43,620 bases of DNA, from NCBI GenBank assembly GCA_043816955.1, contig JBDRHL010000125.1, forward strand, positions 1-43,620, read 5' to 3'. The translations under genes and the position numbers were made by a program. This document shows positions 7,737-16,247 of this stretch, in pieces (within the stretch, counting starts at the first letter, position 1; each line of letters starts with the position of its first letter). The notes below the pieces were generated by a model. That model worked only from the letters and a program-made list of their open reading frames with translations, was not told the origin of the DNA and searched no databases. This DNA is from JBDRHL01 sp043816955. Its GTDB lineage: Bacteria; Planctomycetota; Phycisphaerae; Sedimentisphaerales; CAYZTY01.

Positions 7737-10454
7737 ATGAAGATTCTGCCGAATAAGTTTGGTGGTGGTTTCAGAAAAGATGGTTCGGCATTGATCATGA
7801 CGGTGGTGCTGACGGTGCTGCTTGCGGTGATCGGGGCGCTGTTTCTGATGATGAGCCGTGTTGACAATATAGCGACGTCGGCGATATCACGGAATCGCCA
7901 GTTGGATGGCGCGGTTGAATCTGCGGTGGAGCAGATATGCCAGGTACTTGCAGAAGACCTGCCGCCTCGTGGTGAATATTATGATTATCCCGGTTCGCGT
8001 GACGCGTGGCTTGCGAATCTTGAGCCTGTCAGGGAAGGAAATGATTATATGTGGCAGCATATCAGCGACGTGACGGGTGCGATTTCTGCTATGCGGGCAG
8101 CAGGGTGCCGGGACAGTGACGGCGATATTGTTTCTGCGGATAATCTTCGGATCAGGATTGTTGAGGATTATCCGGCGGCGGCAGGTGAAGGGGACAAGGC
8201 AGATGCGGACGGGGACGGAGTGGCGGATTCGCGTTGGGTAGTGCTTGGGGGGGTAAAGGGCAGCAAGGGGGAGGATGTTTACACTGCGGTTCGTATAATC
8301 GACAACGGGGGGATGATCAACGTCAATACGGGTTTTATGTTTGATTCGAACAGCAGCGATGTCAACGAGATAGACGGTTCGAGTCTGACGCAGATAAATT
8401 TAGCCGGGCTGGCCGAGCGGGGTGCGAACGGTGTGCCTGTGACGGCTGCAGCAAGGCTGTTGAACTGGCGATGCGGTGATGAGCCAAACGATTTGAGGAG
8501 ATATGAAAGGGATGTTATATGGCAATACGGTGATCCTAACGGAGAGTATTTGCCGTTTGATATTTCCGATGAGTTGAAGCTGCGCAACCGGTATATTCTA
8601 AATTATAACCAGATAGTTACTCGTATTGAAGAACTATGGGAGAGGGCATTTGACGGCGGCCTGTTGGTGCAGCGGACGAAAGAGAGCGACTTAATTAATG
8701 ACCCTAATTACTGGTATTGGCATGTAACCTATGTTCCTTCGGAGCCAAACGTATATGATTATCGTCATATCGCAACGGTTTATAGTATTGATCGTGTAAT
8801 TAACCCGTATGGAGGCAAGATGTGGAATCTGAATAGAACGGATGTGAATTCGCTTTACGGATTTCTTCGCATAGCTCTGAGTGATGTTAATACATTCGAT
8901 CCGAATATTGCGGCTGGGCAATTGGCGGCTAACATAGTTGACTGGCGTGATGCGGATCCAAATATTACGGTTTTTTCACCCAACGACGGGTCGGGCAGGG
9001 TTTACTATGGTTTTGAGGCGCAGCCATTTATAAGCGAGGCAGGTTTTAAGATAAATAGCGTTGATCCTGTGTCCGGTACGAACTACTTTGCGGTTGAACT
9101 TTGTAATCCTTTCAATGTTGCAGTACCTCTGGATCGGTTCCGGCTGGAGCTTCGTGAGCATGGTAATCCCGCGATTCTGGCGGGGACGATCGTGTTCGGT
9201 CCGAATGATGTGATTGCGGGAATGAGTCGATTTGTGATTACCAGCGGACCAGGCAAAGAAGGAGAACCGAGCGCAACAGGAATATTCGGCCTTATCGGAG
9301 CAGATCCGAACACGATTCTTGAGGATCCGGCCTTGAAGCTGGCGGTTTACAGGAGCGAACGTCCCACGTTTATCGCGACTAATTATGATATGAGGCTTGT
9401 CAGCAGGGTAGCGGGACTCGACCTGGGGGTTGATGTTCAGGCAACGGATCCGGACTGGTTTTTGTTCAGTCTGGCAGGTGACGGCAATAAGCACTTTTAC
9501 AGGCGGGACGATAGTAACTGGAATATTGTGTATCAGCAGATGGGTAGTAATCCCGTCGGCACGCTTGGTATGGCGAACGGCGGGGCAGGGGCCGGGACAA
9601 ACTGGAATCTGGAGAGGAGGAGAGGGCCGTTCGTTACGGTGGGGGATATAGGCAGGGTTTTGAGGGTCGGGCACGGGTATGATGCGAGTCCCGGTACTAA
9701 CGTTACACTGGGAAATGCCCTTGCGCAGACGGGGCTTACAGAGGGTGATATTCGTCTTAATCTTCAAAGGCCGGAGGTAAACAGGATTTTTCAGTATCTT
9801 ACGGTGATTGATCCTGATTACGACGGGATAGATAATGACGGTGATGAGGTGCGGGACCAGGATGCGAATGAGTATTCGATTAACTGGCCGCCTGAGTGGA
9901 AGATCAAGGGAAGAATCAATATCAACACCGCGCCATGGTTTGTGCTTTCTCAGCTTCCATGGGTTTCCGATGAGCTGGCTCAGGCGATTGTTGCGTATCG
10001 TGATAAAAGATCGGTTTGGGGCGGGGTGAATGTGAGCTATGAGGATCCGAACGGCAACCCGACAGGCAGATACAGCGCGACGGGGATTAACGGTGTGCGT
10101 GAGGAGCGTGGGTTTGAGAGCATTGGTGAACTTATCAATGTTGTCAATGGATCGGGGCAGGACGAGTACAGTATCGCGTATTACGGGCTTGACGGGTTTG
10201 ACCTGGCGGGATTTCCTGATCTGAGCGGAGGCGATGGCAAACAGGATGATTTTGAGGAACGTGATGTGATTTTCAGCAGGGTGAGCAACCTGGTGACGGT
10301 GCGCAGCGATGTGTTTACAGCGTATATTCTTGTCAGGCTGGGTGCGACAGGTCCCCAGAAACGAATGCTGGCAGTCCTGGACCGCAGCGATGCATACCAT
10401 ACATATGACAGGGTTCGGGTTCTTACACTGCACCAGGTAGCCGACCCGCGATAG
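7737..10454 (+). CDS. gspK: Very large GspK-like pseudopilus tip protein
   Basis: Probable tip subunit of the pseudopilus. The N-terminus has a prepilin-like DG|SALIMTVVLTVL segment with no Glu at position 5, as in GspK. The C-terminal half has GRININTAPWFVLSQLPWVS near residue 725-745, the helix-hairpin-helix (SAM-like) signature of GspK. Acidic Asp/Asn repeats (DADGDGVADS near 160, DYDGIDNDGDEVRDQD near 695) look like calcium-binding loops. At 905 residues it is nearly three times the usual GspK (around 320). GAGGG precedes the ATG and it closes the operon. The stop lies 6 bases from the stop of the convergent minus-strand gene. Confidence 0.82.
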   Translation: MKILPNKFGGGFRKDGSALIMTVVLTVLLAVIGALFLMMSRVDNIATSAISRNRQLDGAVESAVEQICQVLAEDLPPRGEYYDYPGSRDAWLANLEPVREGNDYMWQHISDVTGAISAMRAAGCRDSDGDIVSADNLRIRIVEDYPAAAGEGDKADADGDGVADSRWVVLGGVKGSKGEDVYTAVRIIDNGGMINVNTGFMFDSNSSDVNEIDGSSLTQINLAGLAERGANGVPVTAAARLLNWRCGDEPNDLRRYERDVIWQYGDPNGEYLPFDISDELKLRNRYILNYNQIVTRIEELWERAFDGGLLVQRTKESDLINDPNYWYWHVTYVPSEPNVYDYRHIATVYSIDRVINPYGGKMWNLNRTDVNSLYGFLRIALSDVNTFDPNIAAGQLAANIVDWRDADPNITVFSPNDGSGRVYYGFEAQPFISEAGFKINSVDPVSGTNYFAVELCNPFNVAVPLDRFRLELREHGNPAILAGTIVFGPNDVIAGMSRFVITSGPGKEGEPSATGIFGLIGADPNTILEDPALKLAVYRSERPTFIATNYDMRLVSRVAGLDLGVDVQATDPDWFLFSLAGDGNKHFYRRDDSNWNIVYQQMGSNPVGTLGMANGGAGAGTNWNLERRRGPFVTVGDIGRVLRVGHGYDASPGTNVTLGNALAQTGLTEGDIRLNLQRPEVNRIFQYLTVIDPDYDGIDNDGDEVRDQDANEYSINWPPEWKIKGRININTAPWFVLSQLPWVSDELAQAIVAYRDKRSVWGGVNVSYEDPNGNPTGRYSATGINGVREERGFESIGELINVVNGSGQDEYSIAYYGLDGFDLAGFPDLSGGDGKQDDFEERDVIFSRVSNLVTVRSDVFTAYILVRLGATGPQKRMLAVLDRSDAYHTYDRVRVLTLHQVADPR

Positions 10455-10460
10455 GCGGTT

Positions 10461-12269
10461 TTAATTGATTATCATCGGCTCATCCTTCGGGACGGGGGGC
10501 TGTTGCATCATTGTCATTTGCTGCTGGATCGCTGTAAATAAGGAGAAAATTTCCTTAAGATGTGTCTTGGGTATCGCCAGTTCGGCAGTTGCTGAGCCGC
10601 TGTTTATCCATTTTGCAAATGCGATGCTGCTGCTGGTCTGAATGGGGGGGAGTCTGACGGGCAGAGGTGTTGGAGTCATTTCGAAGATTGTCTGGAAGAT
10701 TCTGATATAATTCAAGGTTCCGGCAAAGTCGGCTTTGGCGCTGTCGGGAATAAGAGCCAGTGCTGTTGTTACTTCGGTGCCGGGTTGCGGGGGAATTGCG
10801 GACAGGGCATTGTCTATAAGGTCGTGTATTGTCACCTGAACGCTGCTGCCGGATGCGCAGACGAGCAGGCCATTGACGTAGGCCCAGCGGAATTCGAAAC
10901 TCTGGCCGTACAGTTGTTCGAGTTCTTTTGCTCCGGGCGCGTTGGGATCGAGGATTTTTATCTGCATTTTTGCCGATTCGATAGGGACATCTTTGTAGTT
11001 TTCGACGAGGGTGATCGGGGAGAGGGATATTTTTATTTTCATTGTTTCTTCGTAGAAGGCGGCTAATTCGGTATTGAAGATATCGAAGCCCTGCCGGATG
11101 AATTGTTTCATGGCATTGGGGTCTTTGATCTGAACAGCGGAACTGAAGGCAATGGGCGGTTTGCTGCCGGTATCGGGCAGATAGGCGAAGGCCATGTTAT
11201 CTCCGAGATATTCGAAATAGTTTTTGTAGAGGGATTTTATTTTTTCGATTGTCTGCGGCGGGCTTTTCGCGGCCATCATGGAAGTTACGAGATCAAGCAT
11301 TTTTTCGTTGAATTTTTTCATGGCAGGGCAGTTCATTTTGCCTGCGAAGTTGAAAACAGCCCCGTCAGGCAGGTAGCCCATCAGCGGATTTCCTGTTGCA
11401 GCGGCAGGGTCCTGCTGAAGCATTGAGGCTAGTTGCGTTCCGGGTTTGGCGGTAACGGTACAATTCAGGTTGCAGACAATTGGGGTGGGTTTGATTACGG
11501 CGGTCAGAGTTTTTGTTTCATTGATGAAAGCTTTTATGAAATCGAAATAGATATTTATGAACTGCGCGGAGGGCTGGTTATTCTGTGACGCAGTGTTAAT
11601 CATTTTTTTCATGTCGTCGAGCCGGGCGGCAATTACAGGGCCAAAAACGCTGGAGACCTGTTCCATATTAACATATGCCCAGATTGCGGCTGTTCTGGCT
11701 TTGGCGGATTGATCCGGTGCGATTGTTGCGGCCAGTTTTGGCATGTCTGAGCTGGTAAGTGCGAGAAATTTGTCGCGGTCCTTTACGTTGGCTATGAGGG
11801 CATAGCCGCCTGAGTCGGCTACGAGCATTTTTGTGCCCAGTGTTGATATGCCGTCCGCGTCGGGTGCCGAACAATTACTGTTACCGGTGACGAAATCATT
11901 GTAATTTTTAACGGGGATCAGGCCGATGATTAAGGCTTGTGCAGTGTCAGGGGGCTGGTTGGGTGTCGAGACGGGAATAGCGAAAACAGCGAATGTTCCC
12001 GCGGTGTTTACAGTGGTGAGATTAGGGTCGCCCAAAAGGGTGCCCAGTTGCATACGGCCCATTATACTTATGGGCATTGGCGAGAGGCCGGACAGAAACT
12101 GTTCGAGGGTGTAAAGAGCGTAGTCGAAACTGTTGATTCTTGCGCAGAAAAGCGCGTTTTGAGGAATAATGTCCAGGATGTCTTTCGGCGGCGTTGAAAG
12201 CGCAGGTGTAAGTGAGGATAGTGAAAGAATAATTGTCAGTACAGTTCGCAGAGTGGTTATTTTGGTCAT
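10461..12269 (-). CDS. Secreted protein of unknown function
   Basis: I do not recognise this 602-residue protein. An N-terminal signal peptide is visible: MTKITTLRTVLTIILSLS followed by a possible cleavage after PALS, so it is probably periplasmic or exported. The remainder is soluble, Ala/Pro/Met-rich and without obvious catalytic motifs. Segments around residues 295-335 and 520-545 share a pattern (pro-aspartate, then ADFAG or FNFAGK, then a helix), suggesting two related lobes. GGAG lies 9 bases before the ATG. It converges on the gspK-like gene, so a link to secretion, for example as a substrate, is possible but unsupported. Confidence 0.8.
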   Translation of the reverse strand: MTKITTLRTVLTIILSLSSLTPALSTPPKDILDIIPQNALFCARINSFDYALYTLEQFLSGLSPMPISIMGRMQLGTLLGDPNLTTVNTAGTFAVFAIPVSTPNQPPDTAQALIIGLIPVKNYNDFVTGNSNCSAPDADGISTLGTKMLVADSGGYALIANVKDRDKFLALTSSDMPKLAATIAPDQSAKARTAAIWAYVNMEQVSSVFGPVIAARLDDMKKMINTASQNNQPSAQFINIYFDFIKAFINETKTLTAVIKPTPIVCNLNCTVTAKPGTQLASMLQQDPAAATGNPLMGYLPDGAVFNFAGKMNCPAMKKFNEKMLDLVTSMMAAKSPPQTIEKIKSLYKNYFEYLGDNMAFAYLPDTGSKPPIAFSSAVQIKDPNAMKQFIRQGFDIFNTELAAFYEETMKIKISLSPITLVENYKDVPIESAKMQIKILDPNAPGAKELEQLYGQSFEFRWAYVNGLLVCASGSSVQVTIHDLIDNALSAIPPQPGTEVTTALALIPDSAKADFAGTLNYIRIFQTIFEMTPTPLPVRLPPIQTSSSIAFAKWINSGSATAELAIPKTHLKEIFSLFTAIQQQMTMMQQPPVPKDEPMIIN

Positions 12270-12417
12270 TTTCAGGACTCCAAAAAAAGTTTAGTATGGT
12301 TATATCAGTTTTCTACAGTAACAGAGAGTATTAGTGTAGTAAATATTCCAGAAAATATCAAAAAGTTACGAAAAAAACTGCTTTTAATTCTTTTTTATGG
12401 GTAAGGCGATGTTTTTT
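12270..12417. other. AT-rich spacer upstream of the secreted protein gene
   Basis: 148 bases between two minus-strand genes. It should hold the promoter of the 602-residue protein; on the minus strand there are AT-rich hexamers such as TATAAC and CATACT, but no well-placed -35 partner. No hairpin followed by a T run is evident for the upstream phosphatase gene. Confidence 0.4.
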
Positions 12418-13236
12418 TCATGTCTGATTGAACAATTTCAATAATTGCGGGTGTGTTTTTTTGTTCGCGGCGAGGATTTTGAACTTTTCGGCGTTGTAGT
12501 TATCCAGATCGACTGGAAAGAGGCTGTTTCCCTGGAGATCGGTAATGGCGCCTCCGGCAGAGTGGACGAGCAGGGCCCCTGCGGCAAAATCCCACAGCCT
12601 GATAGTAAACGCGACGGTTCCGATGAGCGCACCAGAGGCGGTATAGGCCAGGTGTAAGGCGGCAGAGCCGAAGTTTCTGAACCTGGTTTGTGTCATGATC
12701 TGCAGTACGGCGGGGGGTATCGGGCCATCAAAGTGACTGTCTATGGCGAAGCTGGTGAACACTGTAAGCTCTTCGTCAGTGACGTTTATCCGTGTACTAT
12801 TAAGCTGGGCCTGCCCGTTTCTGACCGCGGTGAACATCTGTTCGGTTGCAGGTTCGAAGACAACGGCGACGACGGGCTGTCCCTGATACATTGCCGCGAT
12901 GCTTACGGCAAAACATCGCAGACGATGTGCGTAATTGTTTGTGCCGTCTATGGGGTCGATGACCCACCAGACAGGCTCTGTGCCTCGAGGAGGTTGTTTG
13001 AAAAGTTTTCCAGCGGAGTTTTCTTCAGCGATAAATCCGTGGTCAGGATAAGTCTGTTTGATTATTGCCACGATTAGTTCCTGGCAGTGCGCGTCCGTCT
13101 GTGTGACCAGTTCTGTATTATTTTTTATTGTTGTTTTTGTGTAGGCGATTTCTTCAAGGGCTTTTTGTCCTGCCATTCTTGTTGCGACGACCGCTACTTC
13201 GAGCATCCGGCTCAGATCGATTTGTTCGAGTGCCAT
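12418..13236 (-). CDS. Inositol monophosphatase family phosphatase
   Basis: Mg-dependent phosphatase of the inositol monophosphatase/SuhB/HisN family. All metal-site motifs are present: AEEN (the catalytic Glu), DPIDGTNN near residues 83-90 and LWDFAAG near 207-213. At 272 residues it has the normal length. The frame extends upstream to a GTG at 13266, but the ATG at 13236 is preferred because AAAGGA precedes it with correct spacing. Possible substrates are inositol-1-phosphate, histidinol phosphate or PAP; nothing nearby decides between them. Expressed divergently from the DUF2752 gene. Confidence 0.9.
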   Translation of the reverse strand: MALEQIDLSRMLEVAVVATRMAGQKALEEIAYTKTTIKNNTELVTQTDAHCQELIVAIIKQTYPDHGFIAEENSAGKLFKQPPRGTEPVWWVIDPIDGTNNYAHRLRCFAVSIAAMYQGQPVVAVVFEPATEQMFTAVRNGQAQLNSTRINVTDEELTVFTSFAIDSHFDGPIPPAVLQIMTQTRFRNFGSAALHLAYTASGALIGTVAFTIRLWDFAAGALLVHSAGGAITDLQGNSLFPVDLDNYNAEKFKILAANKKTHPQLLKLFNQT

Positions 13237-13276
13237 TTTTGTCCTTTCGACGTTTGATCTTGACACAAAGGTTTCG

Positions 13277-13768
13277 TTGACCTATTGTAACGGGACAGTG
13301 TGTGATAACCAAGAGGGTAATTTCGGTAAAAGTCGCAGGCGGCTGTCGGCAGGGCGGCGTGCAGGCGCAGGGATAGTGTTTATAGGAGTTTTTTTTGTAC
13401 TTTTGTTTTTCTGGGCTGCTGCGAAGGGCAGGATAGATGTCAAGCGGTTCATTTATCCGTGCGGTTTCAAGCAGCGATTCGATCTGCCCTGTCCGAGTTG
13501 TGGTATGACTACATCGATTTTTGCTTTTATGCAAGGGCGAATATTTGAGTCATTCTATATTCAGCCTGCTGCAGGTTTTTTTTGCATCGTTTTGAGTGTG
13601 ACAGCGGTTACGGCGTTTTTAATCGCAGTGTCGGGTGTCGATTTCGGCTTGATTGACCGAGTGCTGAGCGCGGTGAAGATTCAACACATTATTTTGGGTA
13701 TATTAGTGGTGCTGGCAGGCGGCTGGGCGGTGACGCTGGCGCGGGCACTTGCAGAAGCCGGTAAGTAA
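13277..13768 (+). CDS. DUF2752 membrane protein
   Basis: Small integral membrane protein of the DUF2752 family, function unknown. The signature is LPCPSCGMTTS near residues 70-80 (CxxC near 72 and 75) followed by FMQGRIFESFYIQP, the usual small-residue/Gly and aromatic pattern after the cysteines. Hydrophobic segments lie near 31-48, 92-113 and 130-155. The start is uncertain: TTG at 13277 is the longest, and an in-frame GTG at 13298 would remove seven residues; neither has a strong Shine-Dalgarno. It precedes the lipoprotein gene by 15 bases, so the two probably form an operon. Confidence 0.8.
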   Translation: MTYCNGTVCDNQEGNFGKSRRRLSAGRRAGAGIVFIGVFFVLLFFWAAAKGRIDVKRFIYPCGFKQRFDLPCPSCGMTTSIFAFMQGRIFESFYIQPAAGFFCIVLSVTAVTAFLIAVSGVDFGLIDRVLSAVKIQHIILGILVVLAGGWAVTLARALAEAGK

Positions 13769-13783
13769 CAGGGAGGTTTCTAT

Positions 13784-14467
13784 ATGAGATTTTACAATAT
13801 GACAAGGCATCGGAAATTTATGCTGGTTATCGTTACCTGGCTGATTTCAGCGGCTGGCTGCGGTGTGATTGGTGTTTTGACGACGCCGACATCGTCGGAG
13901 AAGTTCTTCAAGGCTGAGTATGATATTGCTGAGCATGCAAACGGGAAAATACTTGTTGTGGTGGAGCAGGAGAACTGGGGGATGGCGGAGGCGAATTTTG
14001 GTTTGTATCTGACGGAGTATTTTAATGAGGCACTGAGGCAGTACGCGAAGGTGAAAGAGCGATACCTTGTCGGATATTCGGATTTATTGCGGTTCCAGGC
14101 AAGTTGCGCCGGTTTTTCACAGCTTTCGCCGGCGAGGAAAGGAGCCCTTTACGGTGCTGACAAGGTGCTTTTGGTTGTAGTTGAGGGACAGCAGTTGAGC
14201 GAGCAGGCAGACAGTGGATATTATGAGGGGTATCTGAATACGCGAAGTTTTGTTTTTGATGTGAACAGCGGATTGATTGTATGGCCTGGGTCGGCGGAGG
14301 GGAAAAGGATTTCTGTGGGGATCGAGTCCGAGCGTGGAGCCGATGACACTGCAGTGCGACGTCTCGCTCGCAGTACGGCTTACTGTGTGGTTCGGTATTT
14401 ATATAACTGCCCGAAGGACAAGTTCAGGAACTCCGACGAGCGGATCGCGGAGATCGGATACTGGTAG
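13784..14467 (+). CDS. Predicted lipoprotein of unknown function
   Basis: A 227-residue protein with a lipoprotein signal: basic start, hydrophobic FMLVIVTWLIS, then lipobox AAGC with Cys near residue 26. The mature part has EKFFKAEYDIAEHANGKILVVVE near 38-60 and an alpha/beta pattern afterwards, which could be a small periplasmic binding fold, but I cannot name a family. An AGGGAGG Shine-Dalgarno sits 8 bases before the ATG, one of the strongest in the window. It follows the DUF2752 gene and precedes serA by about 30 bases. Confidence 0.8.
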   Translation: MRFYNMTRHRKFMLVIVTWLISAAGCGVIGVLTTPTSSEKFFKAEYDIAEHANGKILVVVEQENWGMAEANFGLYLTEYFNEALRQYAKVKERYLVGYSDLLRFQASCAGFSQLSPARKGALYGADKVLLVVVEGQQLSEQADSGYYEGYLNTRSFVFDVNSGLIVWPGSAEGKRISVGIESERGADDTAVRRLARSTAYCVVRYLYNCPKDKFRNSDERIAEIGYW

Positions 14468-14499
14468 AGTAAACAAGATTGAGTTTTTGGAGCAAAGTG

Positions 14500-16089
14500 A
14501 TGTGGCGAATTCTGATAACTGACAAGCTTGCAGAGGAAGGGATTGAACTTCTCAGGAAGATGGAAGATATTGAACCTGTCGTGAAAACCGGTGTTAGCGA
14601 GGAGGAACTTGGGTCGATAATAGGCCGGTATGACGGGCTGATCGTTCGCAGCGACACGAAGGTTACGGCCAAAGTTCTTGCAAATCCCGGGAAGCTCAAA
14701 GGTATTGCGCGGGCGGGAGTAGGGGTTGATAATATCGATGTGCCGGAGGCGACGCGCAAGGGTGTTATCGTAATGAACACTCCGGGCGGCAACACGTTAA
14801 GTGCTGCCGAGCATACGATGACTTTGATTTTATCCCTTAGCCGTAATGTGGTAAGCTCGTGCAACAGCCTCAAGAGCGGTGTATGGGACCGCAAGAAGTT
14901 TATGGGCAACCAGTTGAATCACAAGGTTCTGGGGATAATCGGTCTTGGGAGAATCGGTATGGCAGTTGCGCGGATGGCAAAGGGTTTCGCCATGGGTATA
15001 ATGGGGTATGATCCCATCGCGGTTCCTGCAGAAGCCGAGAAGCTTGGGATTGAAATAGTTGATGATCTGGAAAAGATTTACCGCGGGTCGGACTACATAA
15101 CGGTTCATGTACCGAAGAACGAGCAGACAGTTAATATGATCGGTGCGGAGCAGTTTTCAATGATGAAGCCGACGGTGCGGGTAATTAATTGCGCTCGAGG
15201 CGGGATAATCAATGAGGATGCTCTTTATGACGCATTGGCATCGGGACGGATAGCCGGCGCGGCACTAGATGTTTTTTTGCAGGAGCCGCCTGATAACAGG
15301 CGTTTTTCGGAGCTTGAAAATTGTCTTGTGACGCCGCATCTTGGCGCCAGTACGAAAGAGGCACAGGTGGAGGTTGCAGTAGAAGCAGCGGAGATTCTTG
15401 CAGACGCAGTGAGAGGCGGGCCGATCAAGAACGCAGTAAATGCCCCGAGTGTCAGTGGGGCGGTTCCCGGTATAGTGAGGCAGTACGCAGAGCTTGCCAG
15501 GCGAATCGGTGTGCTGCTGAGCACGATTGCGGTTGGCAGGGTGAAGGAGGTTGAGGTTCAGTACCGAGGAGCGATAGCCGAGATGCCGGTGGATCTGGTT
15601 ACGCACTCATTTGCGATCGGGCTTCTTCAGAAGCATTTTGAGATGCCGCTCAACATGGTCAATGTGGGTGTGCTGGCTAAGGAGCGAGGTATAAGTATTG
15701 ACGAGACGAAAAACAGCGAGGTAAAAGATGTTGTGGCGAGTTTCCGTGCCAGGGTAGTTACCGACAAGGTGGTTCGTACGGTTACCGGTTCTGTTTTTGG
15801 CGGATCGCTTTTGCGGATAATTGAGATTGACGGGTTCAATATAGAGATAACTCCCGAGGGTCCTGTGCTGGTTATTTATAATGATGATAAGCCCGGGGTC
15901 ATCGGTTCGGTTGGTACGGTGTGCGGGAAGCATAATATCAACATCTGTACGATGGGCGTAGGGCAGAAGCTGCAGGAGCAAAAGGCGATCCTTGCGGTGA
16001 GTCTGAATAAGGTTCCGAGCGAGGAAGGGCTCGAGGAGCTGAGCGGTCTGGAGTTTATCAACGAGATGTACCTGTGTAAGCTCGATTGA
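14500..16089 (+). CDS. serA: D-3-phosphoglycerate dehydrogenase
   Basis: First enzyme of serine synthesis: NAD-dependent oxidation of 3-phosphoglycerate. The N-terminal catalytic domain and Rossmann domain show GLGRIGMAVARMA (GxGxxG), NCARGGIINE and the catalytic-His motif TPHLGAS. The C-terminal regulatory part has an intervening domain and an ACT domain (VLVIYNDDKPGVIGSVG), the long type that is often serine-inhibited. From the ATG at 14500 it is 529 residues, the usual length. A TTG at 14479 extends the frame, but GGAG at 14489-14492 fits the ATG. The role of the upstream lipoprotein relative to serA is unclear. Confidence 0.95.
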   Translation: MWRILITDKLAEEGIELLRKMEDIEPVVKTGVSEEELGSIIGRYDGLIVRSDTKVTAKVLANPGKLKGIARAGVGVDNIDVPEATRKGVIVMNTPGGNTLSAAEHTMTLILSLSRNVVSSCNSLKSGVWDRKKFMGNQLNHKVLGIIGLGRIGMAVARMAKGFAMGIMGYDPIAVPAEAEKLGIEIVDDLEKIYRGSDYITVHVPKNEQTVNMIGAEQFSMMKPTVRVINCARGGIINEDALYDALASGRIAGAALDVFLQEPPDNRRFSELENCLVTPHLGASTKEAQVEVAVEAAEILADAVRGGPIKNAVNAPSVSGAVPGIVRQYAELARRIGVLLSTIAVGRVKEVEVQYRGAIAEMPVDLVTHSFAIGLLQKHFEMPLNMVNVGVLAKERGISIDETKNSEVKDVVASFRARVVTDKVVRTVTGSVFGGSLLRIIEIDGFNIEITPEGPVLVIYNDDKPGVIGSVGTVCGKHNINICTMGVGQKLQEQKAILAVSLNKVPSEEGLEELSGLEFINEMYLCKLD

Positions 16090-16247
16090 GTTTCCGAGGC
16101 GACTTGCTGTGAGCAGCGGAGTTGTTTTGCTGAAGGACGGGTGTCAGTATATGGAGGGAAGCAGACCCGCGGGCTGGTTGCACGCGGGGATTGTGCAACG
16201 TTAAGAGCATCACATGATATTTGTCAGTGTCTAAAAGAAGGTATTGA
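16090..16247. other. Spacer with a perfect 7-bp hairpin between serA and top6B
   Basis: 158 bases between serA and top6B. GTTGCAC at 16177-16183 pairs exactly with GTGCAAC at 16193-16199 around a 9-base loop. A GC palindrome CCCGCGGG lies just before it. There is no T run after the hairpin, so it is not a clear intrinsic terminator. It could be a leader structure or a factor-dependent stop. Confidence 0.4.

Noticed and set aside
8976..10433. 485-residue open frame on the minus strand opposite the gspK-like gene
   Set aside because: Composition is Arg/His/Ile/Pro-rich without any domain, and it mirrors the codon pattern of the real + strand gene, whose GspK features are clear.
16177..16199. 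Hairpin between serA and top6B as an intrinsic terminator
   Set aside because: Perfect stem but no T run follows, so it is kept only as a structure in the spacer.
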